Origin: Seiridium cupressi
Lineage: Eukaryota > Ascomycota > Sordariomycetes > Amphisphaeriales > Sporocadaceae
Length of the DNA: 64,000 nucleotides
Assembly: GCA_036674765.1 (NCBI GenBank)
Contig: JARVKI010000050.1
Span: 248,001 to 312,000, forward strand
Direction of reading: 5' to 3'
Shown here: piece after piece, positions 12,025 through 22,941 of the stretch
How the letters are laid out: every line of letters begins with the position of its first letter
How positions within the stretch are numbered: the stretch's first letter is position 1
Translations under genes and position numbers: made by a program
Notes under the pieces: generated by a model
The model's input: the letters and a program-made list of their open reading frames with translations, nothing else
Database searches by the model: none
What the model was told of the DNA's origin: nothing

Positions 12025-13932
12025 ATGGCATATGCTGCTCCCACAATAATGGATTATCCACCACCACCTTCGAGCGGGCGTCCAAGACAGGACAACCTAG
12101 CTGCTGCCATGGCTGGGATGAGCATATCGCCAGGACCTGTACAGAGTCCAGGTCAGCGCTATAGTAGTCCCGATGGATATGCCCCGACATATCAGCCAGC
12201 CCAATATCACGCTGCAACAGCACCACCTGTTTCCGCCCAGCATGTGCAGACCTATACTCAGTCGCATCGACCCAGTCCAGAATATAACCAGACTACAATA
12301 TTGGGATCTCAGCCCCCGCCTGTCCCTGATGCGAGCACAAGACCTGGGTATCAAACACAATCTCCACTTCCGGGACAAGCAATAACGCCGCAGCCTCAGT
12401 ATATCCCGGCCGCTTATCAGCCTGCACAGAACTCATATATGCAATCTCAGGTGCCCACTTCTCCAATCCTACCTACTCAAGCAAATTCCCCTGGAGTACC
12501 AGCACATTATGCTCCACCGCCTTACCGTCATTCCCAGCAAGGGTCACCTCAGCCGGTCCAAGGACAACGACCAATCAGCCTGCAAGCCAAGCCCCGGAGT
12601 AGCAAACCATCGCAACCACCTCGTCCAGGTGCACAATATTCACAATCAACTCAGAATCACCATCTCAATCCCGTGCCGCATTTCGCCGGACAGTTGGCTC
12701 AGCACACACCGCATCATCAACAGCAGCAATCTCACGCTCGACCGATCTCGTACGCTGGCCCCCCTCAGGTGTCTCATGTCTCGCAGGGCCAGGCGGCTTA
12801 TCAGCAACCGGAGAGGAAAGGTCGCGGGTTCTTTGACAAGATGTCCAGTACTCAGAAACTCGGTGCCTCCCTTGTAAGCGGACTTGCCCCTACTGTGCTA
12901 TCGCATCAAGGCAAGGAGAAAATTGGGAAATGGGGGAAAGGAAAGATAGACTCGTTCGCTGGAGCCATGGGATATGCGCCCGCTGCTGCTGCTTCTCCTC
13001 CTCCTATTGGTAAGCCGCAGGGTAATCCTGGACCAATACCCACAGGTGTTGTTGATACAAGACCGGTTATGTATGCTAGACCCGGCGCGCTGGGTGCAAT
13101 ACCTGTTCGACACGTGCATCCTGGAGCGGGAAGGGGAGGGGGGCCACCTCCTGTCGCACCAGCTGTACTTGTTGGTACAGGGGCCGGGGGAATTCTAGGT
13201 GCGAGCCTCGCTGGTAGACCTGGTGACAACCAATTCACATCTGGTACTGTCAGCGCAGTGAATGGTGGTGTTGCGTACTACCAACCCACCGCTGAGACAT
13301 CATATACTGATGTGTCATCTGTGGATTCCGCAGCGTTGGACTCAAATACAGTCCATATGGACTCGGCAGTTACATACGACCAAGTCACCGTGGCTGACAC
13401 TTCTTACACTACTTTGCCTTCAACGGATGTCGCCGCCGCCAATTCTAACACAAGTGGCTTGGACTCAACAGTCACGTATGAGCAGACAACCACTGTAGAC
13501 ATGTCTGTATCGAATGCGAATTCCAGTGGCCTAGATTCGACAAACAGCTATAGTGCAGACTACAGTGGCTACCAGGGTCCCGGGGATGGAGCGATGCATG
13601 CGGATACCACTATTTATTCGGATGCAATCGGGTCTGGGTCTGGATACACAGAACCGACTGCCACATATACGGACACATACTCGGAGACCGCTTATGCTGA
13701 GCCTAGTTATGCTGCCGATTCTGGCTACACAGAATATGCGTCAGAGACCACGTATGTGTCGGAAACGGAAGTTTACGCTGCTGCTGGGGAATTTGCTGAA
13801 GCTGCCACCAGTGATGGAGGCGGCGGTGGTTCATGGCTTGATAGTCTGGGGCTTGGTTCTGGAAGCTGGACGGATATGAGTAACTGGGGAGGCTCGGTAG
13901 ATAGTGGTGATGCCGCCCTTGCCTTGATTTGA
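12025..13932 (+). CDS. Unrecognised P/Q-rich and S/T/Y-rich protein, 635 aa
   Basis: Single exon with start context ccATGG (MAYAAPTIMDYPPPP). Residues 1-270 are a disordered P/Q/Y/S-rich segment. At about 275-315 comes the only well-ordered, charged stretch (GRGFFDKMSSTQKLGAS, then KEKIGKWGKGKIDSFAG). A short A/P/G-rich stretch contains a VLVGTGAGGILGASLAG glycine motif. The last 210 residues are acidic and S/T/Y-rich with loose internal repeats (SNTSGLDSTVTYEQ versus ANSSGLDSTNSY, and several YTE/YAE units). It ends with a G/S-rich, W-containing tail. There is no signal peptide. I cannot assign a function. The modular low-complexity build resembles scaffold or condensate-forming proteins, which is only inference. 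Confidence 0.75.
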   Translation: MAYAAPTIMDYPPPPSSGRPRQDNLAAAMAGMSISPGPVQSPGQRYSSPDGYAPTYQPAQYHAATAPPVSAQHVQTYTQSHRPSPEYNQTTILGSQPPPVPDASTRPGYQTQSPLPGQAITPQPQYIPAAYQPAQNSYMQSQVPTSPILPTQANSPGVPAHYAPPPYRHSQQGSPQPVQGQRPISLQAKPRSSKPSQPPRPGAQYSQSTQNHHLNPVPHFAGQLAQHTPHHQQQQSHARPISYAGPPQVSHVSQGQAAYQQPERKGRGFFDKMSSTQKLGASLVSGLAPTVLSHQGKEKIGKWGKGKIDSFAGAMGYAPAAAASPPPIGKPQGNPGPIPTGVVDTRPVMYARPGALGAIPVRHVHPGAGRGGGPPPVAPAVLVGTGAGGILGASLAGRPGDNQFTSGTVSAVNGGVAYYQPTAETSYTDVSSVDSAALDSNTVHMDSAVTYDQVTVADTSYTTLPSTDVAAANSNTSGLDSTVTYEQTTTVDMSVSNANSSGLDSTNSYSADYSGYQGPGDGAMHADTTIYSDAIGSGSGYTEPTATYTDTYSETAYAEPSYAADSGYTEYASETTYVSETEVYAAAGEFAEAATSDGGGGGSWLDSLGLGSGSWTDMSNWGGSVDSGDAALALI

Positions 13933-13950
13933 TATCAGCATTCGGTGTTC

Positions 13951-13979
13951 TTTTTTTTTTTTTTTTTCTTTTTTTTTTT
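13951..13979 (+). repeat. Poly-T tract in the 3' flank
   Basis: Seventeen T followed by C and about eleven more T, starting 19 bases after the stop codon at 13932. It lies in the likely 3' UTR. It could be a simple-sequence tract or the complement of an old retroposon poly(A) tail. Confidence 0.8.
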
Positions 13980-14465
13980 CTTAGCTTCCGTATCTATCAG
14001 ACTGATTTCTATATTTGCGCTCCATTCTCAGAGATGATCTCAGCTGCGATGTTTCTGCATGTGCATAATCGGAGTACGACTTACCCAAATTTTGCACGCG
14101 GATGATCACGCTAAGAGATATTAGTCTAAATGCCATGATTCTCATCAAAGCTCTAAATTTGTGGTCCAGCTTATTGTTGGTGTGGAAGGATTGCCGATTC
14201 TCGAGCTATATTATTCTCGATGATCCGTTACACGCACGCATCTGTTTGCTTAGTATTTGAGATAAGCGCGATGTGAAAGATGAATAGGTAAGAAGGCATT
14301 CCGAATAATGACGATACTCAATCGAGAAAATCCAGTAGACAATTTTACGTGTAAAGATAGTCATTCTTATTTTGCTACCCCAGGCAAGGACTTTATTTAG
14401 AGGTTTTCCGATGGTTGAGGATAAATTTCCTATAATACTATTGTTGTTAGTGTGTAAAATTTAAT
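13980..14465. other. AT-leaning intergenic, nothing recognised
   Basis: About 490 bases with no frame worth calling. It separates the 12025-13932 gene from the oxygenase relic on the other strand. Confidence 0.5.
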
Positions 14466-14840
14466 TCAAGCATTTATCGAGTAAAGAGCCTTTGTCCTAC
14501 TCTTCTGGATTTCCAAAGGAGTGATATCCTCGTACATAGCTGGGTGGCCATCATCAACAAATGCTGGCAAAGGGCCGGCTGATGCCCCCCAAATTGCCTT
14601 GAAGAAAAAGAAATGATGGAATATCGCTCTTGTACAACCCCATCTTGATGAATACTGGCCTTGACCACATCATTACTCCATCGCTGAAAGGTTTCGCTGA
14701 TGTTGATGGCCACTTCAGTTGCGCCACTTGCTTGGGTTGGAGGGACGGGGACGAAAGTGCCCGGATTACTTCTGTCTTCCATCTCCAGTCCACCTGCTTG
14801 ATCTTGGAGGACCAAAGTAATGATTTTCCGTACGGCGATT
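14466..14840 (-). pseudogene. Relic of an isopenicillin-N-synthase-like 2OG/Fe(II) oxygenase (C-terminal part)
   Basis: Reading the minus strand, one frame gives LVLQDQAGGLEME, then GTFVPVPP, then FQRWSNDVVKASIHQ and RYSII. These are the successive landmarks of the C-terminal 2OG-FeII_Oxy domain: the core strand, the W.VPP strand, the RWSN helix and iron-ligand-type H region, and the RYS strand that binds 2-oxoglutarate. The frame shifts by one base just after RYSII. The continuing family-like C-terminus (AIWGASAGPLPAF, then HPAMYEDITPLE) lies in another frame and ends at the TGA at 14466-14468. Upstream of the QDQAGG strand the frame is lost again. The N-terminal domain and the HxD ligand pair are not found. 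A truncated, frameshifted copy is the simplest reading. Confidence 0.65.
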
Positions 14841-15866
14841 GAGGTTTAGAATGAGGCCTATTCTCTAGTACGCTAGGATAGATGAATACAACACACATCA
14901 CAAACCAACGTCAGCATGAGGCCAACCTCGACTGGTTTTGCCCCCGCGGAGCTTGGACAGGGAAACGGGTGGCTAATGGTTCAACCGCAGCCCCCTCGAT
15001 GTCTGCTTGCATCTATCGACAAGAGTATTTCAAGGTAGAGACAGGCCAATTTCCAGAGCCTCAATCACATACAGGCTGAGATGCTGAAAGTCTCTATATG
15101 CTTGCTCTGTGAAGACGTGGAACCCAGGCAGGGACGCCACACTTGAAGCACTCTGTTAGCTATGATCTGCATATGATTTGGCACTGGTCGATATTAGATT
15201 GAGATCGTACTGCAGTAATGGACATATGAGTTGATTACTTCGACTCTGGCCGTCATTCGTAGGTCTCTGACATCCAAGATGACTACCATCAGTCGCTGCC
15301 GCATCAACAGCGCTATGCACGCAGTTCATGTACTCAAGCTTTCGCCGCCCTCACAACATCTCTTCAATACGCTGGTCAACTATCGCAAGAATCCGTCGCC
15401 AACAGCCGAGGCACGACCTACCGGGGTTCAATTTGATCTCATATCTGCTGAAGACGGAATGGAGGTATGGTTCATCTTAGCCTCGTGACACTCTCATACT
15501 AATCCGTTCTAGTTTGACATCGTGCTCACGTCGACGATCTGGGAGATCAGTTACAAATCTCTATAGACTTCTGGACGAACAGGATCTCCGAGAGAGGGGC
15601 GATACAGATCTGCTCGTTCACGCAGTGGACCTTGGCGTGTACCTTTGATGACGTGGATCATGCAACTGCGGCTGCGGCCAGATCTCTGGCCTGATTACCA
15701 AACCAAAAGCATAATAGTCAGGGACAGAAGCGATGTAGGGTCTTTCGTAGGGCCCAGGAGGGAATGGGTGTCAAGATGACCAGGCAGCAACGTTTAGATA
15801 GTCTATCGGGTACGCACTTCTCTAGTCTCGAGGTGTGTGAAAGTGAACATTCATGCTCAGCCTCGA
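14841..15866. other. Intergenic, nothing secure
   Basis: Contains one plus-strand frame at about 15231-15488 that could be an exon followed by an intron near 15463, but no family motif is visible. I do not call it. The upstream part of the oxygenase relic may also dissolve into this stretch. Confidence 0.4.
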
Positions 15867-16325
15867 CTAATGTACTATAGCCCAAACCTCACATTCATAT
15901 AAGATATCCTTCTTGGCCAGACTCGCTACCCCAACCACTGTATCAGGTGGACGGTGACCGCCGGCCTCCTTATCCATGAAATTCACCCACAAATCGCCCC
16001 ATCCACGATCCACCACGTCCAGTTTATCAGTCTTGGAATCTCCGGTCTCCTTGACGATATAGTGCTTGACTTGTACAATATCGCGCGGGGTGGCGCCCGC
16101 AGCGGCCAGGCATGTCTTGATCTTGGTGTAAGCAATTATGGCCTGTTCCGGGACGGTCTCTGGGTTGTCCGATTGAGCGGGATCACATCCAGTCAGGCCA
16201 GCGAGGGTGATGAGTTTGCTGGTCGGTAACAGAGGCGTTACGGCGACGTGGTTGTATGTTGGTGGTGGTGCGGGGACGCCCGCCGGATTGAAGGTGTGGG
16301 GTTGACTGCCGCTGTTATTTGGCAT
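15867..16325 (-). CDS. RidA/YjgF/YER057c/UK114-family protein, 152 aa
   Basis: Single exon, complete. RidA-family proteins are small trimeric enzymes, and the best-studied members hydrolyse reactive enamines and imines arising from amino-acid dehydratases. The core is visible: LITLAGLTGCDP near the N-terminus (the conserved SGQ-type strand), EQAIIAYTKIKTCLAAAGATPRDIVQVKHYIV (the typical helix and following strand), and the C-terminal strand DTVVGVASLAKKDILYECEVWAIV. The catalytic arginine of canonical RidA (R.AVGV.LP) is replaced here (PDTVVGVASL), so this is a RidA-like subgroup with uncertain activity. It has no targeting peptide, so is presumably cytosolic. Length is slightly above the usual 125-140. 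Confidence 0.85.
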   Translation of the reverse strand: MPNNSGSQPHTFNPAGVPAPPPTYNHVAVTPLLPTSKLITLAGLTGCDPAQSDNPETVPEQAIIAYTKIKTCLAAAGATPRDIVQVKHYIVKETGDSKTDKLDVVDRGWGDLWVNFMDKEAGGHRPPDTVVGVASLAKKDILYECEVWAIVH

Positions 16326-16815
16326 TATTGCAACAGAGATAGCGAGTCAAGGATCAATGTATAGAATTGAACTTATTCGGATGTAGATGTATAATCACTA
16401 TTTTTCGGCTGTTACAGGAAGTCAATGTCCAGAATAAAATTTGGCGTAATGGCACTTTGTACCTTCAAACATTGTGGTACTCTGAATTTAGCTGCATGAT
16501 GATGACATTGAGGAGCCCACACTGCCGTAGAGTCTATTGGTCTAGTTGAATTTCTTCCTTGTTAGGAGGTAGCTTTGGTCAACCGGGGCACAGGTCAGGT
16601 CAACTACCTTCGCGACGGAAATTGGGGTTTTGAGAAACTAGTCAATGAATGTATTTCATTACGCACTCGACATGATAACAAGGGTAGTATCAGGTTGTAC
16701 TTGCGGCACTATGTAACTCAAAATGCATTCCATACTAATAGTTTAAAGCCATACTGTACTTGAAGCGAAAAGGCTGCCAGAATCAAGAATTCCAATGAAA
16801 TTTGCGATGAGAAAT
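16326..16815. other. Intergenic, nothing recognised
   Basis: About 490 bases between the RidA start and the 3' end of the phosphotransferase relic. No gene or repeat was recognised. Confidence 0.5.
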
Positions 16816-18241
16816 CTAAAGACTCAGCTCCTCCAGCGGGTCTACCAGACGCTTACCAGCTTCTTTAACAGTTTCTTCCAACTTCTCTGGAGACTTACTC
16901 TTCAGTCTCTCTATTTTGACTTCATTGCTGAGTTGAAAGGGGCATAGCGCTTGCTCGAGGTCGTTGAGCTTCTCCAGCTTCTCGATGCCCTGAATGGAGG
17001 ACGGCCTGATGATACCTCGGATGGCCAGAGCAGAGTTCCAAGCTTTGGCAACTTCTCATTTGGCTTTGTCCTCGGATGACAATGTATTATCCACCTCACC
17101 GAAGTTGCCCGATAGGATAGCTGCGTGCAGCTTCTCGTCGTCTCCTGAGCGGAGACCACCACCTTGGTGCCAGAGGCCCGTGAAAGACTCATGAACTGGG
17201 TGGTTAATAGAAGCAAAGTCAAAGTCTAAGAGCGCATTCGGGCGCTTGGAGTCTTTGTCAAAGAGCATATTGTTCATGGCTGAAGGAACTTGTTAGCTGC
17301 GCTGCTTACCATAGAACGATAGCGAGTATGTTACGATATGACTTACTTAGATCACCATGAACTATAGTTCGTTGACTAGTATCCAGCCCTTCGAGCAACT
17401 TTCTAATACGGTCGGAACTGAAGAATTTATCAATACGACCGCGGATATTCCCTGCCTTCCATCCCTTCAGTGCGGAACTTGCGTCCGCAAGAAGCAACTG
17501 ATATTCAAAGCGGGAAGCCCAGAGATACTCATATTTTTGCCATGGACCTGCAGGTAAGATCGGCATCGGCCACCAACGATTTGGTCATTGCGATCTAATG
17601 TCAGACCTCCAAGATGATCTTCCAATTGGGGCGGAAGAGGGGTCTTCTGAAAAGCTGCAAATATGTCTGCAATCTGTTCGACTACGTCAAGCTTCTCTGG
17701 AAGCTCCAATTCCATGAATTGTTCGTCCAGATTAGCCCCTGTCTTGAACTCACAGATCGTACAAGCAGATCCCGTTTCATCATGGCCCTTAGGGTAGCGG
17801 CAGGGCTCCCATGCCTAGATGGCGGGCACGAGGCGGACCAACCCAGGATGAGAGTCTGACAGTATCCGTCGGAAGAGAAGTTGGGCAGCGACCTCGTTCT
17901 CCACTCGGTTGGCATTATTCAAGTCTCCTGCCTGGGGATTGCTGAGGCGAATGATGACAGTAGAAACACCTGACTGGGGCGGAGGGCTAGTTCCTGGGCG
18001 CTGAGTGCCTTTTGCAAAAGCTGATGCCGTGGCAGGCTGTGCCAAATCGACTTTATAAATGAAGTTGTTGTATGGGAACGGACATGTCTCGTCACTGAGG
18101 TTGGCTGGTGATACATGGTCAAATTGACTTCATAATCTGATTATCAAGGCGACTCACTTGAAGTCCATGACTATCCAAGATGGATTGGATGGCAAGTAGT
18201 CGACGCTCATAGCCTTCCTGATTGATGTTGATGGTAGGCAT
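16816..18241 (-). pseudogene. Broken APH-family phosphotransferase
   Basis: Minus strand. It begins MPTININQEGYERRLL at 18241. Family landmarks follow in order: FPYNNFIYKV, RLSNP, RVENEVAA, AWEPC, ICEFKTG, AGPWQKYEYLW, the catalytic-loop TIVHGDL, then after a clean 67-nt intron (17280-17346) the MNNMLFD and DFDFASI metal-binding segments, and a helical tail to a TAG at 16816. The enzyme would be an APH-type kinase of unknown small-molecule or protein substrate. The frame is broken at least four times: a phase problem after the first intron, an in-frame TAG before AWEPC (about 17816), a one-base shift near 17575 just before the PILPAGPWQ segment, and an in-frame TGA near 17057. The breaks are not all of RIP type. 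It is no longer able to give the full-length protein. Confidence 0.8.
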
Positions 18242-19259
18242 GATTGAGATCTGTTTGGCAGTCAAATTGAAGATGCTAGATGTCTTGCTGGTTATCGAGA
18301 CCAGCGCGAGCTTTTTATACTTGAACCTTTACTGCAGGCTGGAGTGATGGTAATCATTAAACGGTTCATTCTCTCATTTATTACGGTAATACTGCCCAGG
18401 TATGATCGATTGGTCCGTACGACCTCCACAAGTACCGATCGTACAAAAGTTATTATGAGCAATACATGGACCAATATCCGTTATGAATGGGGCGTTATAT
18501 CACGTAATATATTCTGCATGTTGGAATGGACCACTGTGGACTGTGCTAGGGATCTCATCAGCCTACATGATGGCAATGATATGATAATGAGAGGTGAAAT
18601 CAATCACAAGTGTCTATATAAATCCGACCGAGAACTGTGAATGGGTGAACTGAGACTGTGTCACAATATTACATAGCAGTGAGACTTGACGTTAAGCCTC
18701 AAGGGGAATGTGATCAGTCCTGAGATGTCAGCCCGTCCCATCTCTGTAGTCGTGTGCGCTGTTGGAGCGATGTAGAGTCAACGCCTTTGTACAACTACAA
18801 GACTTTATACTTACATCGCCATGCTCATTATTTATGCGTACAAGTCTTTGTTCTTGCCAAGAATCGGCGTGCCAGGTAGACACACCTTGGCTGATCTAGA
18901 ACGCTCACCCGCAGTTACACTTGGAGCCGCGTTGGAGTGCTAGTATCGTACAGTTATGGTTCGGGAATGCCTGGAGACTCTGACTAGGAGAACCCAGCCA
19001 AGAGATCCCAGGCCGAGCTAGGCGAGCTCGTAGCCAAGATTCTGTAGATCCCCGAGAAAGCCGATGGCCTTCAGGGCTCATTGCGGACGTGGAAGAACGT
19101 ATCTCCAATACCCCACGATTTCGCCCCACCCTCCACAATTCCCACGGTGTCGACCATGCAATTGCGACCGGGAGCTTGCGATCGCTAGACGTATCAACTT
19201 GGCGAAAGCAGCACAAAACCTCCATCTACCCCGGCTTCCAAGCCGCGCATCTATAAACT
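18242..19259. other. Intergenic / divergent promoter region
   Basis: About 1 kb between the phosphotransferase relic (minus) and SRP54 (plus). A tataaa-like string lies directly before the SRP54 ATG and is too close to act as a classical TATA box. No gene was recognised. Confidence 0.45.
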
Positions 19260-20884
19260 ATGGTTCTCCAGGATCTCGGCCGGCGCATCAGCACGGCATT
19301 GCACGATGTCACGCGCGCCCCCAACCTCGACGAGAAGGTAAGGCACACGCTGAGTCTTTGCGATTTGCCCCTCCATTTACTGACCTCATGGGTGATATCT
19401 AGGCCTTCAAGGCTATGCTCAACGAGATCTCCCACGCCCTCCTCGAAGCCGACGTCAACGTGCGACTAGTCAGCAAACTCACCACCTCCATCAAGAACCA
19501 AGTCAACTTCAAGGACTTGCCGTCTGCAGTAAATAAAAAGAGGTTAATCCAGAAGGCCGTCTTCGATGAGCTAGTGAAGCTCGTGGATCCCCATGCCGAG
19601 CCCTTCAAGCCCAAGAAGGGCAAGTCCAATGTCATCATGTTCGTTGGTCTGCAGGGTGCCGGTAAGACGACGACGTGTACGAAGCTGGCACGCCATTACC
19701 AGGCGAGAGGCTTCCGCGCTTGCCTGGTGTGCGCCGATACCTTCCGTGCCGGTGCCTTCGACCAGTTGAAGCAGAATGCAGTTAAAGCGAAAATCCCTTA
19801 CTACGGTTCCCTGACCGAGACGGATCCAGCGGTCGTGGCAAGAGAAGGTGTCGAAAAGTTCAAGAAGGAGCGATTCGAGGTAATCATTGTCGATACTTCC
19901 GGAAGACATCGACAGGAATCGGCCCTATTCCAAGAAATGACGGACATTCAGACTGCTATCAAGCCTGATGAAACTATCATGGTGCTGGATTCGTCGATAG
20001 GTCAACAGGCTGAATCACAGGCCAAGGCTTTCAAGGAGTCTGCCGATTTTGGTGCTATCATCATCACCAAGACGGATGGCCATGCAAGTGGTGGTGGTGC
20101 CATTTCGGCCGTCGCAGCAACACATACTCCTATCGTATTCATCGGTACTGGAGAGCACATGTTGGATTTTGAAAAATTCGCCCCGCAACAGTTCGTCAAC
20201 AAATTGCTGGGAATGGGCGATATGGCAGGTCTGGTTGAGCACGTGCAGTCCCTCAAACTGGATCAGAAGGACACCATCAAACACATCACAGAAGGTATCT
20301 TCACAGTACGAGATCTGCGAGACCAACTGGGGAACATCATGAAGATGGGTCCCCTTTCCAAGATCTCGGGCATGATCCCTGGAATGGCCAATCTACCCGG
20401 TATGGATCAGATGGACAACGAGGAATCGAGTGCCAAGTTAAAACGTATGATCTACATGTGTGATAGCATGACGGAGAAGGAGCTCGACAGTGATGGCAAG
20501 ATGTTTGTCGAGCAACCGACCCGTGTTGTGCGTGTCGCACGAGGCAGCGGTGTCAGTGTAAGAGAAGTCGAAGAGCTCCTTACCCAGCAACGAATGATGG
20601 CTGGCATGGCCAAGAAGATGGGAGGAAACATGAAAAACATGCAGCGAGCACAGCAGGCCATGGGTGGTGGTAACAAAGCCCAGCAAATGGCCGCCATGCA
20701 GAAGAGGCTGCAGAGTATGGGCGGTGCCGGCGCTGGTGGCATGCCAGATATGGCCAGTCTAGCCAAGATGTTCGGTGGTGGTGCTGGTGGGGGCGGTATG
20801 CCTGGTGGTATGGATCTCCAGGCCATGATGAAAAGCATGGGCGGTATGATGGGTGGTGGAAGCGGCAGAGGCGGTCGGAGGTGA
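19260..20884 (+). CDS. SRP54: Signal recognition particle subunit SRP54, 519 aa
   Basis: Two exons: 19260-19337 and 19403-20884 (65-nt phase-0 intron). SRP54 is the GTPase subunit of the signal recognition particle. It binds signal sequences as they leave the ribosome and docks with the SRP receptor at the ER. The N domain helices are at residues 1-85. The G domain carries the P-loop [15 protein letters not shown] (near 108), [18 protein letters not shown] and TKTDG. A linker leads to the M domain (from about 330) with KISGMIPGM and a methionine-rich, G/M-repeat tail. Length and motifs fit full-length fungal SRP54. This is a housekeeping gene and is intact. Confidence 0.97.
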
Positions 20885-21708
20885 TAATGCCCAAAACAGG
20901 TAGTCATACCTCTGGCAGTATTTATTACTTTTCCCCATAACTCCACAAAGCTTGGTGGCTAGACTGGTTCTGATAGCATGGCAAGGCGTTTAGGTTGCTT
21001 GCATAACGAGAGAAAATTAGAATTAATGACGCCTTTTGAGCGATTTATGGTGCTGAATGTGAGGATCCGTGTTGTCTGTTTTAAGGACTATTGGAGATCC
21101 GATGGAAGGCTCGTGTCTCAAGTGAATTGCATGAAAACGCATATAACCCCGATCTAGTGCTGTTACTAGTAAAATTAGGCATCAACCCGCCGACCCCAGC
21201 AATAGACGTGCGCAATCGTCATGATAGCATATTCATGCAGCTTGTTCTACAACGCCTCTCAATATACACTCCGTTTGTTTCGTTACCCACAGACGGGGTT
21301 TTATGCCACAAATAATCTAGTGGAGCGAGTAGTTAGTCAGCCACCCCGCCGACTTCGTTAAGCGCGAGAACTAGGTGTTGCTCAACGACTACTAGGCAAA
21401 GGCTGATAATAATATATGGCAAGAACTAAAGCAAGGTTCCCGAACACCTGTGAGATTAGAAGGCTCCTGTGTGCACAATAACTAAGGAGCTTGGCCAACA
21501 TCCAAGGATTTTAGCACATCACTTCCTCTGAAAAATATGAGGACATCCCACTTTTGATGGGAGGAATGGCGGAAATAAATATTCCCATTCAATCTATATA
21601 TAGACGAAATGAATAGCTCTGGCCCAGGCAGATACATGATACTATGTACAAGAAATAGAAAGCCATTTTTTTTTCAGCTTCACAGCCTTGAGACTTTGGT
21701 ACAGCTCT
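20885..21708. other. Convergent 3' intergenic region
   Basis: Lies between the ends of SRP54 (plus) and the endoglucanase (minus). It would hold both 3' UTRs. No coding signal was recognised. Confidence 0.5.
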
Positions 21709-22941
21709 TTATGGCGTGTACGTCTTCAAGAGAGAATCGTAGTACACGTAGGCCGTGCCACTCGGGGGCTCGTAGCTGAAGATGTAGTCGCCCCACCAGG
21801 GACCTCCAGCCCACCACAAAGCACCCTGCCACACATCGCTGTTGGCCTCGAGATGGTCAAGCAGGCCGGTGATGGCAGTCTGGCACTGGGTGTTGGCACC
21901 ACCGGCGAACTCACCAATGATGCCGATCTTGCCGTTCTCGCGGAGCCACTCGGTGGCACCGACAACACGCTGCACACCGATCTCGGTGGAAACGCAGACA
22001 TCGGATGTGCCCGAACCATCAGAGTCGAGGTACTGGTGCATCTCGTAGATCAGCTTGCCCGCCGAATCAGTCAAGTCGGCGAGGTTGGTGTTGGTGGTGT
22101 TCCAGGTCCAGGCGCCCGTGTACGAGTTACCCTCGGCGAAGATGTACTGGCTGGTGGCGCCAGTAGCACGAATGGCATCGATGGCGGCCTGGTTCAGGTT
22201 CAAGACCAGGGTCTGGTCCATGTCGTGGTACTCGTTGTTGGTGTCGAAGATGACATTGGCGTTGTCCTTAAAAGCATTGGCGACAGTGGTCCAGAAAGAA
22301 CCGAATCCATCCAGATCGGTGATGATGTTGGAGTAGTAGCGTCCGAAGTTGTGCGGGTCGAGGATGGCGTAGGCACCGTTGTCCGTGATGTAGTCAACGA
22401 CGGCAGTCAGGTTGGCCAGGTAAGCGGCGTCGGCGGTGTTGGTGAGCTCATCAGGGACGAGACGCTCCATGGCAAAGGCCACACGGAAGATGTTGTAGCC
22501 CTCGCTGATCAAAGTCTACGGATTTGTTAGGCACAGCCTCTCCCATGATTGTGTGGAGATGATACTTACACCGATAGATGTGGTGGAAGGGAAGTAAAAG
22601 TCTGTTCCCCAGACACCGGGATAGGTTCCTGAACCAAATTCGGCAACACTCTGGTTGATACCAAACCACTTGAGCTTGGTAGCTGCGCTGCTCGAAACCC
22701 CAGACGTTGCCGCGCTGGTCTGGCTTGATGTGGTGGTCGCGACTGTAGCGGCTGCTACAGTGCTCGTGGCCGCTTCTGTTTCTGCCAGGCACTGAGAGTA
22801 ATACTCGTTGACATATGAGCATGCGTATCCAGATACACATGATGTGGAGCCCGAGAATGCAGTTCCACCACACTGGGCGTAGGCCTCGCCCTGGGCGAGA
22901 GCAATGCCAGCAAGGGCACTTCCGAGAATGAGAGACTTCAT
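21709..22941 (-). CDS. Secreted endo-beta-1,4-glucanase, CBM1-GH5, 392 aa
   Basis: Two exons on the minus strand: 22941-22570 and 22515-21709 (54-nt intron with gtaagt). The enzyme cuts internal beta-1,4 bonds of cellulose outside the cell. An N-terminal secretion signal ([17 protein letters not shown]) is followed by a family-1 cellulose-binding module (about 20-53: [11 protein letters not shown]...[18 protein letters not shown] with four cysteines). An S/T/A-rich linker and the GH5 barrel from about residue 88 ([13 protein letters not shown]) come next. The acid/base glutamate is in DTNNEY and the nucleophile glutamate in GIIGEF. The usual [15 protein letters not shown] and [10 protein letters not shown] strands are present. 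It appears complete and functional. Expression is probably carbon-regulated, as is usual for such genes. Confidence 0.95.

Noticed and set aside
15231..15488. Possible exon of a small gene with an intron near 15463
   Set aside because: No recognisable family and the continuation after the putative intron soon stops.
22451..22873. Alternative long frame inside the endoglucanase on the same strand
   Set aside because: It is a shadow of the real first exon, intron and second exon, which carry the CBM1 and GH5 motifs.
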